Origin: Plasmodiophora brassicae
Taxonomy: Eukaryota > Endomyxa: Phytomyxea > Phytomyxea > Plasmodiophorida
NCBI GenBank assembly: GCA_036867785.1
Contig: CP145427.1
Location: 62,001 to 126,000 of the forward strand
DNA length: 64,000 nt
Reading direction: 5' to 3'
Part shown: in pieces, positions 42,223 through 51,815 of the stretch
How the letters are laid out: the number at the start of each line of letters is the position of its first letter
Numbering within the stretch: position 1 is the first letter of the stretch
Made by a program: the position numbers and the translations under genes
Notes under the pieces: generated by a model
Told to the model about the DNA's origin: nothing
Databases searched by the model: none
Seen by the model: only the letters and a program-made list of their open reading frames with translations

Positions 42223-42534
42223 TCACCCTGGGTCGGTCATCACACCTTCAGCGGCTTGGTTTACTACCCAGCCGTCGTCTCGCTTAATCAGATCCGCTAC
42301 CGTTCGTTCCGGATGCAGCTGACGAGCGTAAAGTTTCAGCCGGTGGACGTTGTTCGTCCTGTTCGCGGCCGCGATGAACGTCACGGTCGGCGCTGCACAG
42401 CAGAAGGTAAATGCAAGAACTCGCTTATAGCCGTGTATTATACCGTTCCCTGCGTATGCAGCCAGCTGGTCCTGGCCCGCCGCGGGTGTCCCGGTCGGCA
42501 CTGTTTCGACGTAATTGGTGTTCTGGAACGACAC
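42223..42534 (-). CDS. module copy 3: intact open frame, possible exon or small gene
   Basis: The only copy open from end to end, about 100 residues on the minus strand: NYVETVPTGTPAAGQDQLAA, VLAFTFCCAAPTVTFIAAAN, KLYARQLHPERTVADLIKRD, GWVVNQAAEG. The pattern of short hydrophobic strands looks like a small beta domain. The frame's first Met is not an ATG, so it is more likely an exon, or a fragment, than a whole gene. I recognise no family. Confidence 0.4.
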   Translation of the reverse strand: MSFQNTNYVETVPTGTPAAGQDQLAAYAGNGIIHGYKRVLAFTFCCAAPTVTFIAAANRTNNVHRLKLYARQLHPERTVADLIKRDDGWVVNQAAEGVMTDPG

Positions 42535-43098
42535 GGTTGCCCGGCCGGATATGTCTCAACAACGACATGTACGTGTTCAGTTGTTCGCGCGGCGCGCCGC
42601 CCAGCATGGCTTCGGAGCTGCTCGACTGCACTCGACGTCGCCTGCATGGGAACGGCGATACTGCTGGCGACGATAGGCGTCACCGGGTATGCCGACGTCG
42701 CAAAGAATACTACTCTGTTTAACCAGCATAGGACCCGCGGCCTGTGCTCTGGATCCAACCATCACCACGATCGCGAACTTGGTTGTCCTTGACAACAACG
42801 TGGGCAACCGAATTAGAAGGCACGACACCGGTGCAGAAACGCTCTGAGCGTACCGGGAACGCGCGACGTAACAGGCAACGCGATGGCTGCCAGGACGAAG
42901 AGGTGTCTGGGCCGGGCACGACATGTCTGCCAAGCAGGCTAGAGCGCCGATAAGCACGGTTGTGCCCGCAGGTGTGCTAACCGGCCCCCGCCGATGCCCC
43001 CTGCGGCGGTTAGATGCAAGAGTCGCGACGCCAACGGCCGAACGGGACCATACTTCGGCCTCATCCTTCTGCAATGGGTCGTCACGCTTGACCCCCGA

Positions 43099-43222
43099 CA
43101 GGAGCATACCGATGGTGGTGCCGTTCCAGCAAGCAGCGAGGTCGCCGTCCAGGAGCGCCGACGAAGTGTGCGATAGAGGAACTCTTAATGTATCACTGCT
43201 GTACGTCGTGTGTTGCGAGCAC
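43099..43222 (+). pseudogene. partial duplicate of the U-box gene 3' end
   Basis: This stretch matches 40660-40785 over about 125 bp. The translated tail PASSEVAVQERRRSV corresponds to PASSEVAHQDRRRSV of the U-box protein, and the following non-coding bases (ATAGAGGAAC.CTTAATGT) also match. No U-box or membrane helix precedes it, so it is a truncated copy. The match ends where the stop codon of the next minus-strand gene begins. Confidence 0.75.
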
Positions 43223-43223
43223 G

Positions 43224-43986
43224 TTAGGTGGCCGGGTGCGGGGCGGGCGAATGAGACCCGGGACGGGACACCACGGCGCCATCGTGAGACGACGTCAGGT
43301 CCAGCCCGATGACCTTGACCCGCAGCAGGAATCGCCCGTCGGCCAGACGTTCCATGCGGTCCAATGCGATCGGCTCCGTCCACTGGCAGAACAGCCCGAC
43401 GGCCTAGACCGAAAACGGCATCGTCAGCTGACAATGGCCAGCGACGGACGACGGCGTACCTCGTCGTAGAGGTTCAGGTGGTGGCTGGTCAGCGATTCGA
43501 CCGGCAGCGTGCAGACCGACTTGACGTACTCGCAGGCGACCTGCGGCGACACTGACGTCGTACCACAGATCAGAACGGGGGGACACCGCAGCGATCGGCG
43601 TACGTACATGGCTGGGAGCGTGGCCATCGTAGCGGCTGAAGGCCCTGGCCGGAGAACCCTTCCGCCGTCAGCACGATGACGACGGACACGCGTTCGCCGG
43701 CGTCGTCGGCCGGGCGGGCGCGTTTCGACTCGGGCGGGGCGCCAGGCGTCGACGACGCCATGCGTTTGGCGTTCGGCAGGTCGCGGTTCGCCCTGATGTC
43801 GTCGTAGAAGAACGTCAGCATGGCGTCGACGACGGCCTGGTGCAGCTGGCGGCCGGTCGGCGACGCCGGGTCCCAGTCGCCGCTGCGCAGGACCTCGGGC
43901 CGGCAGCTGTCGACCAGGCGCCTGCGCACGCGCTCCATCAACGCGGCCAGCGCCGACGACGCGGACGCCGTCCCGTCCCGACGCAT
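43224..43986 (-). CDS. unrecognised protein, three exons
   Basis: Exons 43986-43585, 43540-43460, 43403-43224 give 220 residues in phase, though the first intron boundary is uncertain. It starts at an ATG at 43986. Visible features are a helical N-terminus (LAALMERVRRRLVDSCRPEV, LHQAVVDAMLTFFYDDIRAN), a basic stretch (ESKRARPADD), then VACEYVKSVCTLPVESLTSH, LNLYDE and DRMERLADGRFLLRVKVIGL. The density of conserved-looking helices argues that it is a real gene. I cannot assign a family. Its stop codon abuts the duplicated U-box tail, so the C-terminus may have been altered by that insertion. Confidence 0.5.
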
Positions 43987-44370
43987 GATCCCCGGACCTC
44001 GTTCGCTTAAATGGCCGCTCTCGGAAGACGGATAATCGCGACGTCATCCCCAAACGCAGAACGACTCGTTGAGCGCGTTGTCTGCTGCAGTTGGCCTGTT
44101 ACCAGTCCAACGATTCAGGTCGGGGTGTGCCAGCCACCAGCCAGCCAGTGCCGCCCTCAGGTGGCGCCGGCGTCATCGTCCTGCAACGAATCCGGCAGGG
44201 CGAACTCGCGCGGCCCAGTGGCGGACTGCGTGTGCAGTGCGGGTGACGCACTGCGCGCATCGGCCGGAAATAGACGACGGACACCGACTGCCGCTGCCAC
44301 ACCTGTCGGAGGCGCGCAGCCAGCCACCAGGCGGCTGCCCACCCGCGTCATCTCCAACCCGCTTCGTAAC
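43987..44370. other. divergent intergenic stretch
   Basis: It lies between the unrecognised leftward gene and the large ankyrin gene, and is a likely shared promoter. The ankyrin frame stays open through it but has no in-frame Met with signal-peptide character before 44371. Confidence 0.4.
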
Positions 44371-47307
44371 ATGTTGACCGGACGCCACGTCGCCGTTCTG
44401 GTCCTTGTCGTTGCGGCGGCGGTGGTACGCGTCGACGGCGCGGCGTCGGAGCGGCAAGACTTTTTCGATGCGGTTTGCAACGGCGACCTTAGGGCCGTCC
44501 AGCGCCACAATCGTTCCTGTCTGGTGTGGACCGCTGGCGAGTTTTGCACGTCTGGCCCGAATATCACAGGCTTGCATTTGGCAGCCGTGTATGGGTATGA
44601 CCATATTGTGTCGTGGCTGATCCACAGCGGTGCTGACGTGAACGCCGTCGATGGTAACGGCAACACGCCCCTACACCTAGCGTGCGTATCGGAAAAGCAA
44701 GCTGTTGTTGTCGAGATTGTTGCGAGCGGTCGCGCCGACCTATTCGCCCGAAACAGGTTCCAGCAAACCCCTCTCGGGATTGCGATGACCGCCTACGTGG
44801 GCCTCCACCTCAGTCCTGAACGCTGCGACAATGTTCTTGGAATCGTTATGGTCCTGCTTGATGCTGGCGCGACATATGGCGAAAATTGGGACATTGCCCG
44901 TTTGAAGATGGCCAGACGAAAGCGGCTTCTGGGTTTCCTTCGTACGAAGGCAAAGCCTAGAACCTTGTTCAACGCCATCAAGGATGCGGATGAAGACTCC
45001 GTTCGAGGGATCTGTGACGGCAATGTTCGATGGGTGCAATGGACGGATCCGACCGGCCGTGACCCTCCATTCCAGGCAGCACTTGCAGCGCTTTGGAAAG
45101 CGTCTTCGGCGGTTTCCATTCGCAATTCTTCCGAACGCGACCTCGGGATTAATCGCTACCAGCGGCTGCTGTCCATATGTCGTTACTTTGCTCTGCACCC
45201 GAACACCGATGTCACAATACCTGTTTATAACGTCGACGACGGCTTTCTTGGGCTAGTATGGATGCCTTCTGTGCACGTCGCGGCAGTCTCAGGCGATCGT
45301 GCTCTACTGGCGACTATAATCGATCGGGAACCACGCCTTATCAATTCCCAGTGTACTGGCATGACCGTCATCGACTGGTGCTCTCTGCGGCTAGCCCGAG
45401 ACCCCAACGAGTGGATGCGTCAGCACCTTCGTGCGAATCGCGACCTTCTGATAGAGAAAGGCGCTGACATCTGGGGCAGTGAGCTCCCACTAGCGTTTCT
45501 TCTTTCCTCATCAATCAACGTTACCATGCTGTACCTGCACCAGGCCAGAAATCTGAACGAGCTCGTCAATACTCGATTCATGGTCGCCGCAGATGAGGAA
45601 ATCGTTGCTATCGAATCGAACCGAGACGGTTGGAGCCCTCTGCTGGGAGCTATTGTAGCGGGCAACGACATAATTGCAATGGCCCTGATCGATGCGGGGG
45701 CGGACGTCACTGTTAGCGGCAGCCTCACTCCCGATGGAATTGTCCAGCACGTCTTGCATGCTGCCGTTGAAGAAGGTCTCTCAGACAGGTTAATTTGCAA
45801 GCTTGTCTCGCATCCGGACATTGACATTGACAAGGTTGACGAATTGGGACGCACGCCGCTCTCTATAGCCGTGCACGAGGCGTTGTCGAAGTCGAACGCC
45901 AAGCCATACCTGTCCATCGTGAACCTGCTATTGGAGAATGGTGCTAGCCCGTGTGCCCTTGGAAATGATACGCCCTGCAACATCAAAGCTCTTTTCGCGG
46001 AACATCGTCCCGCGTGCGTGCGCGAGGATCCACGTCCAGCCCTGCTTGAAGGCATTCTGGCTTGCAACCTGAGCGCTGTCCATCAGATCTGCCGCAAGTT
46101 TCCACACTGGCATGCGTGGCATCTCGACGCTGGTCGTTCGGCGTTCGACATCGTGTTCGGGAACCTGCTGACTACCACCTCCAATGGCGTTGACCGGCAG
46201 CGATTGACAGATTTGGCTGCCTATCTGATTGGGGCCTGTCCATACCCTGATCTTAGGTCGCTTCGTGTGGCTGTCCTGTACGGTACGGCCGATCTTGTCA
46301 ACTCTATCATCGCCAAGAACCCTTATCTTCTCAATCGTACTGACGAACATGGTATGACGCCGCTGTCCTGGTGCTCTTTGCATCTCTACTGGAATCGTCA
46401 TGACGCGCAACGTGCTGGGCCTATTCGCGACGCCCTCATTCAGCGATGGCATGCGGATGTCGATGCGATTTCTTTCATTGTGGCCGTTGACCTCGGTGTT
46501 ACAAAGTCATACTTGACGAGAAACAATGGGACAGGAATTGATGCTGTCATCACTAATGCTGACCGCGACGTGCGTTTCCCGCAAGTGGCACCAGCTGGCA
46601 CACGTGGGAACACAGCACTGCATATGGCGCTGCTCGACCGGCATCTCTGCAATGAGGAAATTGCCATGTTCCTCGTCGATCGAGGTGCTGACCTGACCGC
46701 TGTTGATGGGCTAGGTCGAACGCCTCTGCATTTGGCCAGTCGCGCCGGCCTGCATTCCGTTGTACAGCGTATTCTCCAGAAGGCGTCTGAGACGAACGTC
46801 GATGTCATCACATGTACTGATCATTCCGACATGACGCCTCTGTTGATGGCTCTGGCATATAGCCGTGGAGATGAATCCTCTGCGAAGACCATTGCGCTTT
46901 TAGCGTCGCCTCCAGAAGGCCGAGCGCAGTTACGACGAATTCAGGACAGCATCTCTCCTCAGAACACGAAGGGACTCCGGCTACATCGTGCCTTGGACGT
47001 TATAAGTATCGTCGCGGAATCGTCGATAGCGCTCGCGATTGCACATCGTTTGGTGCATCGCTTCCGCCAAACGCGTCCTGCTCATACCACGTTGTCGACA
47101 GGCTTCGAAAAGGCGGTCATTGCTGCTACCGTCGCATCCTTCACCTTTGTGTTAGCGCGCAAGTCTGCAAGGGCCCGGGTCTATCTTGAGCAATCAGCTA
47201 CCGGGGCTTCTCTTGCTGCTACAGTGCCAAAATCGGGTGCACACAGGGCAATGTTCGGCGTGTGTGTCGGTGTGTCCGTCTTCCTCGCCTCTTTGTTCAT
47301 GCCCTGA
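44371..47307 (+). CDS. large intronless ankyrin-repeat protein with signal peptide and C-terminal hydrophobic helices
   Basis: One uninterrupted frame of 978 residues starts at an ATG at 44371, chosen because it opens a signal peptide (MLTGRHVAVLVLVVAAAVVR). Scattered ankyrin repeats include ITGLHLAAVYGYDHIVSWLI, NTPLHLACVSEKQAVVVEIV, SPLLGAIVAGNDIIAMALID, RTPLHLASRAGLHSVVQRIL. In between are divergent repeats and a recurring DWCSL/SWCSL stretch. Two hydrophobic segments lie at the end (VIAATVASFTFVLA and FGVCVGVSVFLASLF). Third codon positions carry visibly more A and T than in flanking genes. No intron is present over 2.9 kb. A piece of it is duplicated near 56.8 kb. Its binding partners are unknown. 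Confidence 0.82.
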   Translation: MLTGRHVAVLVLVVAAAVVRVDGAASERQDFFDAVCNGDLRAVQRHNRSCLVWTAGEFCTSGPNITGLHLAAVYGYDHIVSWLIHSGADVNAVDGNGNTPLHLACVSEKQAVVVEIVASGRADLFARNRFQQTPLGIAMTAYVGLHLSPERCDNVLGIVMVLLDAGATYGENWDIARLKMARRKRLLGFLRTKAKPRTLFNAIKDADEDSVRGICDGNVRWVQWTDPTGRDPPFQAALAALWKASSAVSIRNSSERDLGINRYQRLLSICRYFALHPNTDVTIPVYNVDDGFLGLVWMPSVHVAAVSGDRALLATIIDREPRLINSQCTGMTVIDWCSLRLARDPNEWMRQHLRANRDLLIEKGADIWGSELPLAFLLSSSINVTMLYLHQARNLNELVNTRFMVAADEEIVAIESNRDGWSPLLGAIVAGNDIIAMALIDAGADVTVSGSLTPDGIVQHVLHAAVEEGLSDRLICKLVSHPDIDIDKVDELGRTPLSIAVHEALSKSNAKPYLSIVNLLLENGASPCALGNDTPCNIKALFAEHRPACVREDPRPALLEGILACNLSAVHQICRKFPHWHAWHLDAGRSAFDIVFGNLLTTTSNGVDRQRLTDLAAYLIGACPYPDLRSLRVAVLYGTADLVNSIIAKNPYLLNRTDEHGMTPLSWCSLHLYWNRHDAQRAGPIRDALIQRWHADVDAISFIVAVDLGVTKSYLTRNNGTGIDAVITNADRDVRFPQVAPAGTRGNTALHMALLDRHLCNEEIAMFLVDRGADLTAVDGLGRTPLHLASRAGLHSVVQRILQKASETNVDVITCTDHSDMTPLLMALAYSRGDESSAKTIALLASPPEGRAQLRRIQDSISPQNTKGLRLHRALDVISIVAESSIALAIAHRLVHRFRQTRPAHTTLSTGFEKAVIAATVASFTFVLARKSARARVYLEQSATGASLAATVPKSGAHRAMFGVCVGVSVFLASLFMP

Positions 47308-47388
47308 CGCAATGCTCCGATCCTGCGGTATCGGCCTCGCTTACCAAGTGTGTAAGTTTGAAAATATACAGGACATAATATGGGGTTC

Positions 47389-47713
47389 CGACCGATGGCC
47401 TCACCGTTCTGCAATGGGCCGTAACGCATGGCAAGAAACAGATTGTCGAAGTCCTGGTGGATGTTCCAGGCACAGACGTTAACGACGTGCGTAACGGGTT
47501 GCAACGGACGACGACATTGCACTGGGCCACGTTTGAGGACAATGCTCACATCGTAAAATTGCTGCTTATATGGACCTGCTTATGGACCCTGTTGTAAGCA
47601 CCAATGCACGCGATAACGGACTCTGGACGCCTGTGCAAATAGCTGACGTACATTGGCGGATTCTTGCGTTTGTTCTCCAACGACCCGATACCAAAGCAGT
47701 CCTCATGGTGTGA
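47389..47713 (+). pseudogene. ankyrin-repeat pseudogene fragment
   Basis: Starting at DGLTVLQWAVTHGKKQIVEV it reads ankyrin sequence through TTTLHWATFEDNAHIVKLLL, meets a stop (TAA) after a frame slip, and resumes in another frame as VSTNARDNGLWTPVQIADVH. The layout matches the repeat pair of the protein at 33025-34257 (HTILQWAARGGYTEVVEFL, TALHWASSLGHVSIVELLL). No start codon or upstream part remains. It lies directly downstream of the large ankyrin gene. Confidence 0.8.
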
Positions 47714-47969
47714 CAAGGAATGACATTGGGTATCAGTATCAAATATCGCTTCCGGGCCCACGTGACCTGCTGTCGGCACTACTTCCGTTCAGTCATTCAC
47801 TTGTGGGCGGCTGAAATGCTACTACGTTTGCCGTTTTACTGACGAAATCGATGAAACAAGGACGAGCAGTGTACTGCGCAAACAGCATATTGCGCACGCG
47901 GAAGGTAAGCATTACCCATGTTCCGAAACCGCTCTCATCCGTCAGCAAATTGACCGTTTCGTTTAGTAC

Positions 47970-50900
47970 TCAATCGTTCGCCTCGAAGAAGTTGGCGATG
48001 GGCGGGAACACGTCACGGTATGCGTTCTTGCCGTACAGGCAATCCAGATGGCTGTACCTGTCGACGATCTGCAGCGAGAACAACGAGGTCGGCACGCGAT
48101 TCTTCTCGGCCACCTGTACCAGGGTATCGTAGGCATTTCTCGCCGCCGACGCCACCCAGACGACGTTCTCGGCGCCGTTCACAAGGTGGATGGGGATTTG
48201 GGCGCGCACCAACTCGGGAAGCAATGTGTCGAGGTCTTTCACGAACGGTCCTGGACCACGAAGCCTTTCGACGGCATCGAACAGGAAGCTGAATGCACTG
48301 TATCCGAAGATGGACGGGTAGGCAGCATGCGTGTCATGGTTCAACTGGTCGTGGGAGACCAGGCGCCCGAACGTGAATGTGGTCATATGGCAGGCCGGAC
48401 TGCTGCAGAATTCGCCCCAACCGCAAGCGAGTTGGGAGATGACCCCAATAGCTCCGCGCAGGACGATATTGTTGGATGAAGTGCGACTCGGGTCCAGCCC
48501 TTTCCAATGCAGAGCTTTGAATACGTAGTCCAGGTACATGCGTTTCCGGATGTTGTTGTACAGGCCGGTCTGAGGCATGAAATGCCCTTGAAGCAAGCAG
48601 ACGGCGCGGACGCGCTTGCGAATGTTCGCGTCATGAAGCAGAGCCAGCGAGAAGGAGATCGCCCCAAGGCAGTGCGCAAGAATCGACACCTTCGACGATT
48701 TGGACAGCTCGAGAATCTTGCCGAGCAACGCCGGGTAATCTTTGCTCGCGATGTCGTTCAGCGTTCCGCCCTGTCGCGCCGCTTCGGGATTCCACGGCGA
48801 GAACCGCAATTCCCCGACGTACACGTCGAACCCGCGATCCGTCATGAATTGCACAGCGTTCACGGCGATCGTTGGCGCTACGTCATCATCAACCCTTAGT
48901 CAGGCAGCACACAAGACAAGCCCCCTGTGCAGGACGTACCTTGATAGACGTTCACGACGGCTTGTCCAGCGAACATGGCGATGGGATGCTTTCGGCGTTG
49001 CTGGGACCGTGGTGACCGTTCGTATCTCGTGATGAGAAGGTCCAATCCATCGGCGGTCGTGACTGTGAACGTGGTTGTCCGCGGCTCGTATGCGACCTTG
49101 TCGATGTATGACGGGTGGTCGAACGTGGACTGCAGCATGACGTAGAGCTGAATGGCCTTCTCGATGCTGATCTTCAGCGCTCCGGAACAGGCGAACGCAT
49201 CCCGAAGTCTGTCCGTCCACGTTCGATGCTGCGAAGTGCCCGAACGGAACGTCAAGGGAATGCGCAGGGCATCCAGCAAGGACACTTTGATGGTACCCGA
49301 CAGTGTGACCAACTTGCCCAGGCCATCACGGTGGGTCATCTGCATAAAGGACGTCAGCCGTCATTTTGAATGCCACGCGAACTGGAAATCCAGACCTCGA
49401 CGAATGCCGTCGTTGCATCGTGGAACAGTTCGAATGGTGACGAAAACTTGTTTCGAAGGTATTTCTTTGCGATCGCCTGATACTCGATGCCTTCCTGGGT
49501 CAGCAGCGTCAACCGGTAGATGAGGCGTGCGCCCGCCACAGCATCGGGATCGTCTTCGAATACGGCGGTCCCATGCACGGCCAGATGCTCCTTGGATATA
49601 TGTTGGCAGACAGTCGTGCCAGACACGGGATAAACGACACCCATGATTGCAGACGGGTCAATCGACGATATCGTCAGCGATAACGATATCGGGAACTGTT
49701 GCTGCCCACCGACAACGCCGACGGAACCCTGCATCCGTTCTGTGAACGAGTACGCTCGCTGCATCGTCCTCGAGCCCCCGTTCTCGCCTCGCACCGTCTC
49801 GGTATCGACCTCCAGGTCCGGATCGTCTTCGACAACCTACCATCGAATGATGAATGAACCACGGCGACTGTGAACAGTTGCTGTCAGACCTTCGCCAGCG
49901 CGCGTTCAGCCAGGGTTGTTATGGTGAGGCTCGGGTTGATGCCGATCGCCAGCGGGATAATCGACCCATCCATGACATACAGGCCCTGGTGGACGCCACC
50001 GTCATCACCGTCATAGACCCGGCACCTGTCGTCAACGACGCCTTTCGATGGCGTATCGCTCATGCAGCACCCGCCCAGCGAGTGCACAGTAATTGTACGG
50101 TTCGTGAGGGTGATGGCAGGGTTGCCGATCAGGCCTTCACCGTTCAGCATGTTCGTCGCCGCCTCCATCACGTCATTCGCGCGCCTACACGAAAACGAAC
50201 GTTCACAGTGGGCAATTACTTGGACAAGACGTTATATCTGACTGGTAGTTCGGCAGCTTGGTGGATCCAGGCCAGCGAAGGTCAAGAGTGTCATCGCATT
50301 GTTTCAGGGACATGGACCCGTTCTTGGACGGGTCGTCATGCGACATGACCAGATAGGCGACGACGTGGTTGACATCCGTTCGGGTGGGTTGCCGCGCCAG
50401 ATCGTACAGGAGCTGATGGAACTGGTCGGGACGTTGCACCGCCGCCTCCACAACCGTTGCCAGCGGCATCAGCGGCGCGATCAGCGGCTTCAACGCGTAC
50501 GGGAACGTCGCATCCTCCAAGATCACGTCATCCTTCAGCAGGTCCTCGACGTCGACGTCATCGGACGGCACCACGCCCTTCCGCATCGTGAACGTTGCCC
50601 CGCTTGCAATGCAGGGGCCCGGTGCATGGTTCCAGTGTTGCGCCTTGTCCAAGTACGACGGGTTGCCGAACGTGGCCGTCCGGCGATCCAGCCCAACGCC
50701 CATGCCGAGCGAGTCGCCATTCCCCGAGTACCCTCTGCCGATCGCCGACGACAGGCGCACGCCCGACCGGGAACGCAGCAGGATCTCTGTGGATCCCAGC
50801 GCGCCCGCTGCCAGAACAACTCGTCCGGCGCGGACGAACCGCTCAGGCGATTCGGTATCCCCTGTCGGCTTGTAGAACACGAGGTACTCGCCCGGCAGCG

Positions 50901-51708
50901 TCTTGACCCTGGTGACCTGGACCTCGGTGAAGATGCGCGCGCCCGACGCCCACGCGTCCGCGATGTAATTCATCTGCGTCGTGTTCTTCGCGCCCGTGTT
51001 GCACCCGGTGACGCAGTTGCCGCACAGGTTGCACGCCGGTTGCACGTACCCGCTCGGGTGGCCCTGCTGCTCGAACGACACTGCCATTGGGTACTTACGC
51101 CATTCGATGGAGGCCCCCGGCGGCACGCCCCTCTCCTGCAGGCGCGCTGCGGCGTCCTTGATGGCTTCGAGTTTCGTCAACCGAGGCCAGTTGTCGGGGT
51201 AGACCTGGGCGCTCAACTCGTTGCGCACGCGATCGGCGTACCGCTCCATGTCGCCTTTGCGGTAGGCGACACGGATGGCGTCGGGCCAGAGGCGCGACTC
51301 GAAGACGCGAGGGTCGGGCTCGATGATGACGCCGGCGTTGATGAGGCTGCCGCCGCCCAGACCGCACCCGACGACGGCGATAACGTCGTCGTAGACGCGG
51401 ATGTCGTAGAGCCCGTCACGAGGGCCGACATGGGAGGTCGGCGTGTCGGCGCAGGAGACCGTGATTTGAGCCTCGGCGATCGCATCGGGAGTCGAAGTTG
51501 GGAACTGGCCCGGCAAGCGTTCCCTTCCGCGCTCGAAGACAGCGACCGACAGGCGCGCCCCGGTGGATTTCGATCGCATCTGCGAGAAGCGCAGCGCGGC
51601 GCACCCGCCCCCGTACCCGGACCCCACGACGACAACGTCATACCGGTCCGCTATTGATTCTCGGTCCGACGTGATCGAGAAGAAGCGGGCGGCGCCCGGC
51701 GACGACAT
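47970..51708 (-). CDS. GMC-type (cholesterol-oxidase-like) oxidoreductase fused to an alpha/beta hydrolase
   Basis: Exons: 51708-50243, 50184-49890, 49836-49396, 49339-48940, 48877-47970, giving 1169 residues in phase. Residues 1-590 are a GMC/FAD oxidoreductase: VVVGSGYGGGCAALRFSQM (FAD), GCGLGGGSLINAGV, the four-Cys motif CNLCGNCVTGCNTGAKNTTQ, VVLAAGALGSTEILLRS, and TVHSLGGCCMSD plus GLYVMDGSIIPLAIGINPSL at the end of the fold. A middle region of about 290 residues is unassigned. The last 300 residues are an alpha/beta hydrolase with the elbow SILAHCLGAISF, where Cys takes the usual Ser position. Such fusions occur in bacteria and some eukaryotes. Sterol oxidation followed by ester or thioester chemistry is an inference. 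Confidence 0.87.
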
Positions 51709-51815
51709 CGCTGGCACTGAGTGCAGGGAGAGACGAGATGAGGTGCAGCCCCTTGGTGCATCGGAACGTGACCCTGTTTATTATTGCCAGAAGTGTGGCG
51801 CGCCCAGGAGCGCCG

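Larger units (their letters stand above)
40718..43223. other. accessory region with duplicated and inverted fragments, no clear host gene
   Basis: About 2.5 kb with no complete conserved gene. It holds three copies of a module of about 250-300 bp (41440-42534), one of them inverted, and a partial copy of the U-box gene tail (43099-43222). Minus-strand frames at 41121-41429 and 42577-43434 are open but show no motif. Confidence 0.6.
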
